From Lichina pygmaea (taxonomy: Eukaryota; Ascomycota; Lichinomycetes; Lichinales; Lichinaceae), in assembly GCA_963422465.1 (NCBI GenBank), contig OY730173.1:3844001-3908000 (forward strand): DNA of 64,000 bases, given 5' to 3'. The notes below the pieces were generated by a model. The model was given only the letters and a program-made list of their open reading frames with translations. It did no database searches and was not told the DNA's origin. The first letter of the stretch is position 1. Each line of letters starts with the position of its first letter. Of this stretch, positions 29,167 to 39,188 are shown one piece after another. Position numbers and translations under genes: made by a program.

Positions 29167-29599
29167 GGGTGGCATGGTGTAGCGGGAAGCTGGTGAGAGT
29201 TTCCCACTACGTGGCACCCATGACCCGGAACTAGTGGTGTCAGGCCTGGAGAACCTGACTAAACTAGTCGTCAGTTCAAATCTGACCCACCCCACATTCT
29301 GCCACAAAAACCCCGAGATTCATAGAACTTGTCTAAGATGTACTCCTCGCAAGATGTATGAAAACCCCCAAGAAATAGCTCACCCAATATCTGTCAAGAT
29401 CCACAAAACCCTCATTACTGTGGTTTTCCTATTTCCCCTACGGGGTTTGGGGTTTTCCCACAGTACGTACACTACAAACCACAGGGTGTACAGTAAATGC
29501 GTGAGGTCCCCGAGCCAAGTCTACCAGAGACAAAAATTCTTCAAGAAGTTCTGCATAGCTTAACAGCCAAATCAGTGTAAGAATCAAATCAAAATCAAA
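29167..29599 (+). mobile_element. tRNA-derived SINE with LINE-type 3' end
   Basis: The head folds like tRNA. A 7-bp acceptor stem GGGGTGG (29166-29172) pairs with CCACCCC (29287-29293). An A-box-like TGGTGTAGCGGG lies at 29175-29186. A perfect T arm, GTCAG-TTCAAAT-CTGAC (29270-29286), contains the B box and is directly followed by the acceptor strand. The A-to-B distance (87 nt) is longer than in a normal tRNA. The 3' end (29545-29599) reads AGTTCTGCATAGCT...AAATCAGTGTAAGAAT plus (CAAAAT)n, shared with the 3' end of family-1 LINEs. The target duplication is ATCCTTGCTGATAG (29153-29166 and 29600-29613). The element should be transcribed by RNA polymerase III and copied by the LINE reverse transcriptase. 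Confidence 0.9.
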
Positions 29600-29645
29600 A
29601 TCCTTGCTGATAGAATCTGCAAGTAAAGACTAGCTTCAGCTTTTC

Positions 29646-31917
29646 TCAAGTCTTTGAAAACTTTGACATTTTTCCTTTGGGGTAGTCTGCAAAATAGCTC
29701 CCAGACTGGAGAACACTTCTGTCTGTTTGCCTGCCATCTGGCTTCCCACTCTTTCTGAAACACTTCTTCAATTGTTTCTTAGAGTAATCTTGGTTAGTGG
29801 TTAGTTCTTCTAGCCATCTTGCTTTCCAGTTAGGTGTGACAGTAGACAGAGACTTTGGAGGTGTTCTCAGATTCGAAACAAAAACAGTGATCTGGGAAAA
29901 GAGCTTATAGAGAAGTGAGGAGAGAGGATTAGAAGAAGTATTAGAAAAATAGAAAGATTGTAGGAAAGTTGCTGTTCTGAATTTGAAATAAATATCAAGA
30001 GGTGGTAGGAATAGTTCTCCTTCAATAAGAAATGTAGGAGTAGCTTTGAAGACACCTCCTATAGTTTTTAGACACTTAGTCTGGAAAAGATTTAGAGAAG
30101 AAATATTAGAAGGTTTTTTGTGGGGATTGAACCAGACTCCTACTGCATAGCTGAGAAGTGATCTCAGTATTGCAGTGTAGACAAGTCTAGCAGAGAGAAC
30201 AGGTAGACCCCATGTAGAAAAAGTAGTTCTGGAAAGTGCTGAGAAAAACTTGGAAGCTTTCTGTAACATGATTTTCTGGTGTTTTTTCCAGAGAAGCTTG
30301 GAATCATAGTGTAGTCCCAGAATACGCACTTCTTCCTTAGGCTGTAGTACCACTTCTCCAAGTCTTAGACTGAGCTGAAGATTATCTGTTCTTCTTCTAG
30401 AAAGATGGAGAAGTTCATACTTTTCAGGTGCAAACTTCATTCCATGTTTTCTTGCCCAGTCTAAACACTTGGAGTGAGTAGACTTTAGCTTCAGGAGATT
30501 ACTTTTAAGAGAAGGGGAAAATGCCAGAAGGTTTGTATCATCTGCAAAGCCCAGAGCTGATACACCTTTCTCTGGTGTATGAACAATATTATGAAGATCT
30601 GAAATATAGAAAAGAAATAAAATAGGAGAGAGAGGTGAACCTTGAGAGACTCCACAGTGTACTGGAAACAAAGAAGACTCTGAATCGTCAAAAACAAGAG
30701 AGGTTTTTCTTTGAGTAGTGAAAGAAAAGATCCAGTTAACAAACCAGCTGGGGATTCCTTTTCTCTCCAGGATTTTCTTGAGAATTTCTGGCAGAACTCT
30801 ATCATAAGCTCCTGAAATATCCAGAGAAAGAAGACTGGCTACCATTCCTTCCTTCCAGACTTTTTCAACTTGGGAAGTGAGTAGAAATAGTGCAGACTCA
30901 GTTGATCTTCCTTTTCTGAAGCCCATCTGGATTTCTGGTAGTAGGTTTTCTTTCTCAGCCAGTTCACTTAGCTTTGTGGCTGCCAGAGCTTCCATCAGCT
31001 TCCCAATTATGTTGAGAAGTGCTATTGGCCTCCAAGCTTTGGCATAGCAATAGGATCCTTTGCTAGGCTTTCTCAAGCATATTGTTCTGGCTGCTTTGTA
31101 TCTGTCAGGGAAATATTCTAGCTTCCAGCAGGCTTCCAGAACTTTGGCTATCTTTTCATTGAAAGAGTCTCCTAATACCTTTAGAAATCCATTGGGTAGA
31201 GTGTCTTTTCCAGGAGCTGTAAAAGGTTTTTTCTTTTTCAGAATATTGTGAATATCTTCTTTGGAGATTTCCTGAGATAGCTGGTGTTGTTGGTGGTTGG
31301 CTGGCTGGTCCTGGGATTCTGGTACTGGCTGGAGAGGTAGAGGGAAGAACTGGGTTTTGAATACTTCTACCTTTTCTGTGAAAGTTCTGGCAGTTTCTCT
31401 ATCTTGCTTTGTGAGCTCTGGAACAATTGGAAGTTCTGATGGTTTGCCAGCTTTTTCTTTACCCCACTTGGCTATTTTCCAGTGCTTTTGTGTTTCAGCC
31501 AGGTTCTGGAGTTGTTCTCTGAATGTTTTTCTTTTAGCATTCTTGATCAGGTGTTTCTTTTCCTTTATTACCTTTTCAAGTTTGTAGACTGGTTCTTGGT
31601 TTTGGAAGACTTTTCTTCTTAGTTTTCTTTCCTCTTTAATTTTCTCTTTAATCTCTTGGTTCCACCAGGGAACAGTGTACTTTGAGTCTCTCAGAGGTCT
31701 TGTTGTCTTGTCAGCCAGTTCTTGAGAAGCTTTGTCCAGGTTCTCCAGATAGTTGTCCACTTTCTCTCTGTTAAGTAGTGGTGGAATAGGGGGAAGATTC
31801 TTAGCTTCTTTCTTGACTTGGTCCAGATCTAGTGTTCTCCAGTTTCTTTGGTGGGTTCTGGCTTTCTTTGGTGTTTCCAGACTTAGAATTGTCTGAACTG
31901 GTCTGTGGTCTGAACCT
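29646..31917 (-). pseudogene. LINE B ORF2: linker, reverse transcriptase; frameshifted at the C-terminus
   Basis: The minus-strand RT domain is uninterrupted: GFRKGRSTESALFLLTSQVE, LLSLDISGAYDRVLPE, CGVSQGSPLSPILFLFYIS, the catalytic GFADDTNLLAFS, then GMKFAPEKYELLHLSRRR and thumb. A frameshift near 29750 (CFRKSGKPDGRQ) ends the frame early, and the SINE separates the C-terminal zinc-like motif CGFGEETAQHITFSC, found at 29040-29110. In the long open frame extending to 32120, the first codons are not LINE B but antisense host LINE J; the element begins at 31917. Confidence 0.88.
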
Positions 31918-31930
31918 AGCTCCAGAACAT

Positions 31931-32337
31931 AGCAGAGATCCAGAAGTACTGGAAGATTGCCAGATAGGGAAAAGAATAAGCTGGCAAGCCACCAGAACTT
32001 CCTATTGTTCCAGAGCTCACAAAGCATAATAGAGGAATTACTACAACTTTTGCTGAGAAAGCAAAAGTCTTTAAGACCCAGTTCTTCCCTCTTTCTCTGC
32101 AACCAGAACCAGAACCTCAAGAACAGTCAGCCAACTACCAACAACACCAGCTATCCCAGGAAATCTCCAAAGAAGAAGTTCAAGAAATTCTGAAAAGAAA
32201 GAAACCTTACACAGCCCCTGGAAAAAACACTCTACCTAATAGGTTTCTGAAGGTACTTGGAGACTTCTTTAATAACAAGATAGCCAAAGTGCTGGAGGCC
32301 TGCTGGAAGCTGGGTTATCTCCCAATAAGATACAAAC
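31931..32337 (+). mobile_element. LINE J, fragment 3
   Basis: Resumes LINE J after LINE B: AEIQKYWKIA, PPELPIVPELTKHNRG, TQFFPLSLQPEPEPQEQ, QEISKEEVQEILKRKKPYTAPGK and WKLGYLPIRYK, with several stops. It is cut off before the RT palm, where the 5' region of LINE C begins. Confidence 0.85.
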
Positions 32338-32845
32338 CTACCTCAACTCTTCCCAGAACCACGCTGTTCAAGGACCATCACCTTTGGTAAAGACAGCAAT
32401 TTGTCATATGTTCTGGAAAACAGCCGACATCCTGTCCCGACCCACCCAAACCTTAAGGTGAAAACCCATCACCTTTGAGAATCACACCTGATTTTCAAAA
32501 GTTGTGGTTTTGGAATCCACGATCTGTTTCTTCAACAACCAGCAATCCAGCCACAACCAGAGAGAGAGAGTCTCAGGATAAGAGGAATGGTTAGAGTCTG
32601 ACTGACTCTGGAGCTAGCAGAGTCCTTGACTCAAGGAAAGTCTAGACAGGGAGTCTGGTCCCTAGTCTAGGCAAATACTCCTAGCTTTACCCAGAGCTTA
32701 GTTGGAGTAAGCTGCCCAGGAAAGTCTAGTCTTGGGGTCTGGTCCCAGGACTAGATTATTACTGCTGGGAAACCAGGTGACTCCTCTCTCTCTGGCACTA
32801 CTTCACAGACTGGAAACAGTTGACCTGTGCCAAGCAAGCTCCACT
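32338..32845 (+). other. 5' UTR of LINE C with repeated sub-units
   Basis: CCATCACCTTTG occurs twice (about 32379 and 32467). A longer block starting GGAAAGTCTAG and containing GTCTGGTCCC occurs twice, near 32635 and 32717, with an 82-bp period. Such repeats often hold internal LINE promoters. The exact 5' end of the element is not certain. Confidence 0.6.
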
Positions 32846-34240
32846 ATGGCACTAAAAAAGAAAAAACCCACTTCTTTAGAAACCAATCCCAGAGCACCAC
32901 TAGCCACACCAGCTTCCAGTCTCTCTAACACTCAAGCTAGTTCTCCCACCACTGAAAGTACTATACAGAAAGACTGGGAACTTCTTAACTCCTGGCTAAA
33001 AACCCAAACAGTTCCAGAACCAGTCAGAAAAAGCTGGGAGAACCTCAAGCAAAAACTCTCTGCAGAGCTGCAGACTAGCACTGTCCAGCCTCTACCCTCT
33101 GGCATTACCAACAAGATTATCCAGGAACTTGAAAACCTCAACAAACATCTAGATAGACAAGAGGCAAAACCATCTTATGCACAGGCAGCTGCAAAAACTT
33201 CCTCTGCTCAAATTCCACTAGCTTCCAGAATTCTCAAAGAGGTTCTGGTACACCCTGGGCACCAGACTCCAGACATGGCCAACAGAACCCATGTCCAGCT
33301 CTTCCAAGCCCTCCAAGACAGACTCCCAAGCCCTTATAACAAACAGATCAGGGCAGTGAGAAAACTCCCATCAGGGGATATTCTTATTCACACAGAGAGC
33401 CAGGAAACTAAGCTTTTTCTGGAAAAGGATTCCTCCTGGACTGCAACTATCTTCAACACAAAGGCAATAGTCCAGCCCAAGAGATTCCCAGTTCTGGTTC
33501 ATGGAGTCAGAACAGCAGATATCCAGCCAGAGAATCTGGAGAACACCTGCAAAAAAATCCAGACTAGCAACCCTTCTCTTGGCAAACAGATCACTATTCT
33601 GAGAGTATATTGGTCCAAGAAATCCATAGCTCAAAAGAAACAGGTCACCTCTCTCCACCTGGATCTCTCTACTCCCCAACAGGCCAATCTTCTTATTGAG
33701 AATGGACTAGTGCTAGGACACAGACTACATGAAGTGGAACCCTTCCTGGCAAACACAGTTATTGCACAATACTTCAAGTGCTTTGGCTATAGCCCCCAAG
33801 CTCATGCCTGCAGGAACAGAACTGCCTGTGGAGCATGTGGTGGACAACATGAGAGGAGAGCATGACCAATTCCTGAAAACTTGCTGAAACCAAAATGCTG
33901 CAATTGCCAGGGATCTCACCCAGCCTGGGCTAGCACATGCCCAGTACGCCAGGAAGCAGCCAAGAGAGCCAGGGAAGCTTGGATTTCACGCCCAGGGAAG
34001 TATGAGATCCCAATCTCTACATCTCTGACACCAGTACCCCAATCTCCAGCTACATCTTTCTCTTTCTCCCAGCCACTCCCAGGGGGGAAAAAACATAAAA
34101 CAGCTGAGCCAACCAGAAGCTCAGAGAGAATCAGGGGAAGCTGTCCAGAAGTTCAAACTCATGGGGCAAGATCAACAAATAATAAGGGAAAAGTATCAGC
34201 CAACCCTTTCAAGATCTTTGAAGATGAGATGTCTACATGA
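32846..34240 (+). pseudogene. LINE C ORF1 (gag-like RNA-binding protein), one nonsense codon
   Basis: From ATG 32846 (MALKKKKPTSLETN) to TGA 34238-34240 in one frame, interrupted only by TGA at 33863-33865. The N-terminal third is Pro/Ser/Thr-rich and the middle has an RRM-like fold pattern (LPSGDILIHTESQETKLFLE...). The C-terminus has three zinc-knuckle-like units: one with its first Cys replaced by Tyr (YFKCFGYSPQAHAC), CGACGGQHERR with its last Cys lost at the stop, and CCNCQGSHPAWASTC. ORF1 proteins bind LINE RNA. An upstream in-frame ATG (32732) is less likely. The stop codon overlaps the ORF2 start as ATGA. Confidence 0.85.
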
Positions 34241-37200
34241 AAGACTCAAAGCTCACACTTCTCCAGTATAATGTGCAAAAAAGCCAATCAGTCCAAGAGC
34301 TACTTCTAGCAACCTCAGCTCTTCAAGAGGTGGACATTATTGCACTTCAAGAACTCTGGAAAAACCCTCACCTGGAGACCAGCACCTCTACTGTTTTCTC
34401 TTCTTTTCTTCCTCTTTACTGTTCAGAGATTGGTAGAACACTTTTTCTTATTAACAAAAACCTGAAACTCTCTTCTCTTCATCCTACTTTCTGGAGTAAA
34501 GATTTTATTTCTCTTGAAATCTACTTAGAAAACTCTTCTACTTCTCTTTGGGTGCATAATCTTTACTTTACCCCATCAAGTCAAGAAAACTATACAGAAG
34601 CATCAGAAGCTCTTCTCTGTTTACTCCAAAATGCTTTACAAGCACAAGGACAACATATTCTTCTCACAGATTCAAACCTCCACCACCCAGACTGGTCAAA
34701 GAAAAGAAGACTGTACTCTGACACTGCAAACAAGTTCCAAGGTCTAATGAAAGATTTAAATCTGGATTTAGCTATTGCACCTTTTACTCCCACCAGAGCA
34801 AGATCTCTTTCAGAAAAACCATGTTCTGCAATTGATCTGTCTTTTATTTCTTCTTCTCTTTCTAACTCCCTGATTTTCTCTAAAGTGGCTCTCCAGTTCT
34901 TTCATGGGTCTGACCACAAACCTATACTAACTAGCCTGGACCTGGACCCTCCAAGGAAAACCTGGAAGCCAGAAAGGAACTGGAAGACACTGGACTCAAA
35001 CCTTGCAAGAGTAGAGTGTGAGAAGCTACAGCTACCTTCCCACTTTCAAGACAAAAATAAAGTGGATAAGTACTTGGAGTACCTGGACAACTTTCTCCAA
35101 GAAGTGGCAAGCAAATGTACACAGCTCCAGAAGCAATCTGGTCACTCAGTTCCCTGGTGGAACCAAGACATCCAAAACAAGGTTAGAGAGGAAAGAAGAG
35201 TAAGAAGACAAGTTCTCAGAGGACAGGCATCCCAAGAAGACCTTGAGCAAGCAACTAAGAACAAGAAAAAAGCAGTCAGAGAGGGAAAGCAGACCACCTT
35301 CAGACAACAAGTCCATGAGCTAGCCAGTTCTTCAAAATTCTGGAAGCTTGCAAAGTGAGGAAAAACAAAAGCCAACAGGACTCCTGATCTTCCCCTGGTC
35401 CCAGACTTGGAAACTCAAGAAGGACTAGCTAAAACCTTTGAGGAGAAGACAAAAGCATTCTCAGCCCAGTTCTTCCCCAAAGCACTTGTTCCAGAACCAA
35501 GTACAGAGAGCTCCCAGAGTACTCCAGAGATCCAGCTTTCTCAGGAAGTTACTGCTGAAGAAGTGGAACAAATCCTGAACAAAAAGAAACCTTTCACAGC
35601 AGGGGGAAAAGATAAGCTGCCAAATGGATTTCTGAAAGCTCTGGGTTCCAAGTTCTGCCAAGCTATAGCTGTTCTCACATCAACATGCTGGAGACTGGAA
35701 TACTTTCCAGAGAGGTTCAAGAATGCAAAGACAGTCTGTCTAAGAAAACCTGGTAAAGGATGCTATAACCAAGCTAAAGCCTGGCGCTCTATAGCTTTGC
35801 TAAACACAACTGGCAAGCTGATGGAAGCTATTACAGCAACCAGGCTAAGCAAGGTAGCAGAAGAAGCTAGACTTTTGCCAGAAATCCAGATGGGCTTCAG
35901 GAAAGGGAGATCAACTGAATCAGCACTCTTCCTACTAACTTCCCAAGTGGAAAAAGTCTGGAAGGAAGGCATGGTTGCATCTCTACTTTCTCTGGATATC
36001 TCAGGAGCCTATGACAGAGTTCTACCTAAGATCCTCCAACAAATCCTAGAGAGAAAAGGAATTCCTCTCTGGCTATCTTCCTGGATTCTCTCTTTCTGCA
36101 CCAGTTGTTCTACCACTCTTGTGTTTGATGACTCTGAGTCTTCTGCTATTCCTATTCACTGTGGAGTTCCCCAAGGTTCCCCTTTATCTCCTATTCTGTT
36201 TCTATTTTATATTTCTGAACTTCATGAAACTGTACACTCTCCTTCCACTGGTGTTTCTGCTCTGGGATTTGCAGATGATACAAATCTGCTTGCATTTGGA
36301 CACTCTCTAAAAAGCAACCTTCTGAAGTTAAAGAACACACACCTCAAGTGTCTATCATGGGCTGCAAGACATGGAATAGTCTTCTCTCCTGAGAAATATG
36401 AAATACTTCATTTTTCCAGAAGAAGATCAGACAATCTTCAGCTTAAGCTCAGACTGGGGAATGTGATTCTAAGACCAAAAGAAGAAGTGCGAGTATTAGG
36501 AGTGTACCTGGATGCAAAACTCCACTGGCATAAGCACCAGAGAACTATTCTTCAAAAAGCCCAGAAAGCACTTTCCTCTCTTTCTAGAACTTCATATTCT
36601 ACTTGGGGTTTCCCAGTCCTCACATCACGTCTTGTGTACACTGCAATACTCAGATCTCTACTGAGTTATGCTGTGGGGATCTGGTTCAATCCTCTAAGAA
36701 AATCTTCTAATATCTCTTCTCTTAGCACATTCCAGAACAAATGCCTGAGACTTATTGGAGGTGCCTTCAAAGCCACTCCATCTTTCTTATTAGAGAGTGA
36801 GCTTTTTCTTTTACCTCTAGATCTCTATTTCAAATTTCGCACAGCCTGTTTTCTCTCTTCTATTCAAACCTCCTCTCTGAAAACACTTCTGGACAATATC
36901 TTTTCCAATATCTCCCACTATGCCTCTTCTGTGAAGAAACCTTTAAAGGAATCCTCAACTATCTCCCCCTATTGGAAGTTCACTTGGTTAAACCAATTAA
37001 CTACTAACCAGGCGAGTTCAAAGAAAGAACTACAGAAACTCTTTGTTAAAGAGTGGGAAAACCAATGGGAGGAGAAGAAAAGAAAAAGCTACTCTGAGTG
37101 GCAGGTGTTTTGTCAAAAGCCTCACCACAAAAACCTGAAGCTCTACAAAGAGCTACAGAAAGCTGAGGCAAGTCTACTACTACAAACCAGAACTGGGAGA

Positions 37201-37482
37201 ATTGGCCTGGCAAGTTTTCTATTCAGAGCTGGAGTTCCAGACTTTCCTACCCCTTTATGTGTCTGTGGTCAAGCAGAAGAGACAGTGAAACATATCACCT
37301 CTTCATGCTCTCTTTATTCAAGTCAAAGATAGCAAGCTCCTTTTAATTCTCAAGATTTCACTTCTATTATTTCAAACCCAGAGCTTCTACAGAAGTTTCT
37401 ATACTGGTTCATGTCTTTGAAAAGACTGAACCAGTTTAATCTAGCTTTCAAACTCCACTATTCACACTCTAATATCTAGAAG
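34237..37482 (+). pseudogene. LINE C ORF2: endonuclease, reverse transcriptase, zinc motif; two nonsense codons
   Basis: Starts at ATG 34237, overlapping the ORF1 stop. Endonuclease: LLQYNVQKSQ, IIALQELWKNPH (catalytic Glu), LLTDSNLHHPDWS, AIDLSFISSS and GSDHKPI. RT: KKKPFTAGGKDKLPNGFLKA, GFRKGRSTESALFLL, SLDISGAYDRV, CGVPQGSPLSPILFLFYIS, GFADDTNLLAFG (catalytic Asp pair). C-terminus: RIGLASFLFRAGVPDF and CVCGQAEETVKHITSSC. Stops are TGA at 35356-35358 (from TGG in KWGK) and TAG at 37330-37332 (from a Gln codon); the family frame otherwise continues to TAG 37480. The protein would nick DNA and prime reverse transcription at the target. Confidence 0.9.
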
Positions 37483-37650
37483 TCTTCTTTCTACCAGTCA
37501 CTACAAGATTTCCTTTTGCTACATCCTCTAGTCACCCCCAGTCCTCAGTTTTTATTCCTCTAAAGGTTTTCTGAAGAAAATCACTCTTAGCTAGAAGATC
37601 TGCATGGCTGAAAAGCTACTATCAGTGTAAGAATCAAATAAAAAAAAAAC

Positions 37651-37904
37651 ATGAACTTGTATGCCTCACGCTCTGTTGCATCAAGATCAATGTACGTCTC
37701 TGCATCAGCGTTGATTGCTGAGAATGCAGGCTCTGCAGGCTTGATCAGCTTTGCACGACTATCCTCAGGGGTCTTGGGGTTGATGTAGTCCCAAATCAGC
37801 TTCCCTTTGGCCACTATCTTAATGACTGTGTACCACATGTCCCAATCCGTGGTGCCTGTCAGAACAGTGGTGACTTTCATCATTGTCGTCATCAGTTGAG
37901 ACAT
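37651..37904 (-). pseudogene. Copia-type gag, N-terminal fragment
   Basis: MSQLMTTMMKVTTVLTGTTD, WDMWYTVIKIVAKGKLIWDYI and DLDATEREAYKFM on the minus strand. The W...W...I..A....WDYINP pattern is that of the gag N-terminus of fungal Ty1/copia elements. It is cut at the 3' side by LINE C. Confidence 0.65.
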
Positions 37905-38260
37905 CTTTGTTGCGTTCCTGGTAGTCCGTAAGTACAGTAACAGCTGGTTACTGTGATCATTCTTAGCGGGTAGGAAGCAGCTCCGGGCTCATAACTGTGA
38001 ACCGGCGCCTGGCCGGGGAATGAGTGTCTTGATTCTGATCTCTCTCTAACTAAGAATCTAGGAGCGACGACCAAGGAGAAATCTCTGCACACCGTCACGT
38101 GCAGACAAACAATTTAGCCGTCACTCAGGGGGAGACTGATCTCTGAACCCCTGCAAATCCTCGGGCTATCGACTCCCTGTCAAGTCCCTGGTTGACACCA
38201 ATATAGAGTGAGAATTCTCTTCTCTCATGTGAACTTGGCTCTAGCAGCAAGCGAGGACTG
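37905..38260 (-). other. Possible leader/LTR remnant upstream of the copia gag
   Basis: Lies directly upstream of the gag fragment on the minus strand. A TGTCAGCCGG start on the minus strand near 38263 could be an LTR terminus, but the second LTR is absent, so this is a guess from position only. Confidence 0.3.
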
Positions 38261-39188
38261 GTCTTCTCACTCCTCCGGCTGACATTATCGTATCATCATT
38301 TGTAGAGCATGCACTGACTACCTTCGTACTGACTTCATTGTCAACTTAATTTTTCGTCCCAAAACCAAGCCTTTTTGGTTTTATATGTAATCGAAAGGAC
38401 TCTTGTACACTTCTCTACATGAGGTACGTATATTATGTCTCTGCACTTGTGGGTTTGGTTTGAGGGGGGGGGGGGGGTGGGCGCGAGGCTCTCTGAGATC
38501 TTCATTACGTACTCCTTGAATCAATCAAGTATTTTGATTGTTAGTGGTCGGTGGTTGGTGGTCGGTGGTGGTGGTTCTGGACCAGTTACTGTTATTGTTT
38601 TGTACGTAGGGGAGTGAGTGGGGACGGACGTAGGGGGAAGTGGGCACGGAGGCGGACATGAGCCGGATTGGAGGGATGGACGTGAGGGGTTGCCATGTAC
38701 GTATATGTAAAGAGCGAGCATAGCACGGAGGCACTACTTACTGTAGGAGTAGGCACGGTGAAGAGGCACGGTGAGAAAAAGACCAGCTAACTATGTAACC
38801 CAGGGCAAAACTGGCAACTGGCAACTGTATTGTATTGGATTCTTTCGCCGTCCCAAAGCTCGCTAGCTAGGCTAGATTATGCCGGGATAAAGCTGTTGAA
38901 TGCAAATGGAAGGATAAAAACCGTCTACAGGGTAAACCCCTTCTCTTCTCGTCCACCTACTGACGACTGTAAGTTAAGTACCGAGATACTGTAGCGGTAC
39001 TAGGAATAGGCATGTGCAATGTGATTCCATATTTTTTCTTTCCTGGGATGTTTGAGCATGCCTGGCCGTGTCACATGCTGCTTGAAAGTGTTCTTATCTA
39101 CAGCAAACGATAGGATACGTACGGTCTCACGACATGGAGCTTTTTTAAAAAACCCCCGATCCACAGATCCATCACATCCACAGACCCA
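38261..39188. other. Intergenic, downstream of ERB1
   Basis: No gene recognised. It holds a run of 14 G at about 38464-38478, a GGTGGT-type simple repeat at 38545-38575 and scattered TACGTA motifs. Confidence 0.55.

Larger units (their letters stand above)
28709..31917 (-). mobile_element. LINE B (family 1), 5'-truncated, with a SINE inside
   Basis: A minus-strand LINE bounded by a 13-bp duplication with one mismatch. The 3' tail at 28709-28728 is (TAAAA)n-like, preceded in element orientation by the family end ...AAATCAGAGTAAGAAT. The 5' end starts at the last endonuclease motif GSDHRPVQTILSL. A SINE is inserted at 29167-29599 with its own duplication. LINE B lies opposite in orientation to its host LINE J. 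Confidence 0.92.
32338..37650 (+). mobile_element. LINE C (family 2), near full-length non-LTR retrotransposon
   Basis: Contains a 5' UTR with an internal duplication, ORF1, ORF2 (endonuclease, RT, zinc motif), a 3' UTR and the tail TCAGTGTAAGAATCAAAT plus A-run (37620-37650). Only three nonsense codons interrupt otherwise complete frames. The domain plan resembles the Tad1/I group of fungal LINEs. No matching target duplications are seen: the left neighbour is LINE J and the right neighbour a copia gag. Confidence 0.92.

Noticed and set aside
29166-29293. Host tRNA gene, perhaps with an intron
   Set aside because: Acceptor and T stems are perfect, but the box spacing is long, the sequence continues into a body with a LINE-type tail, and direct 14-bp duplications flank the whole 433-bp unit. 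It is a SINE head.
31918-32337. 5' inversion of LINE B by twin priming
   Set aside because: The plus-strand piece covers a segment that LINE B also contains on the minus strand, and it joins exactly to LINE J (28549-28708) when LINE B and one duplication copy are removed.
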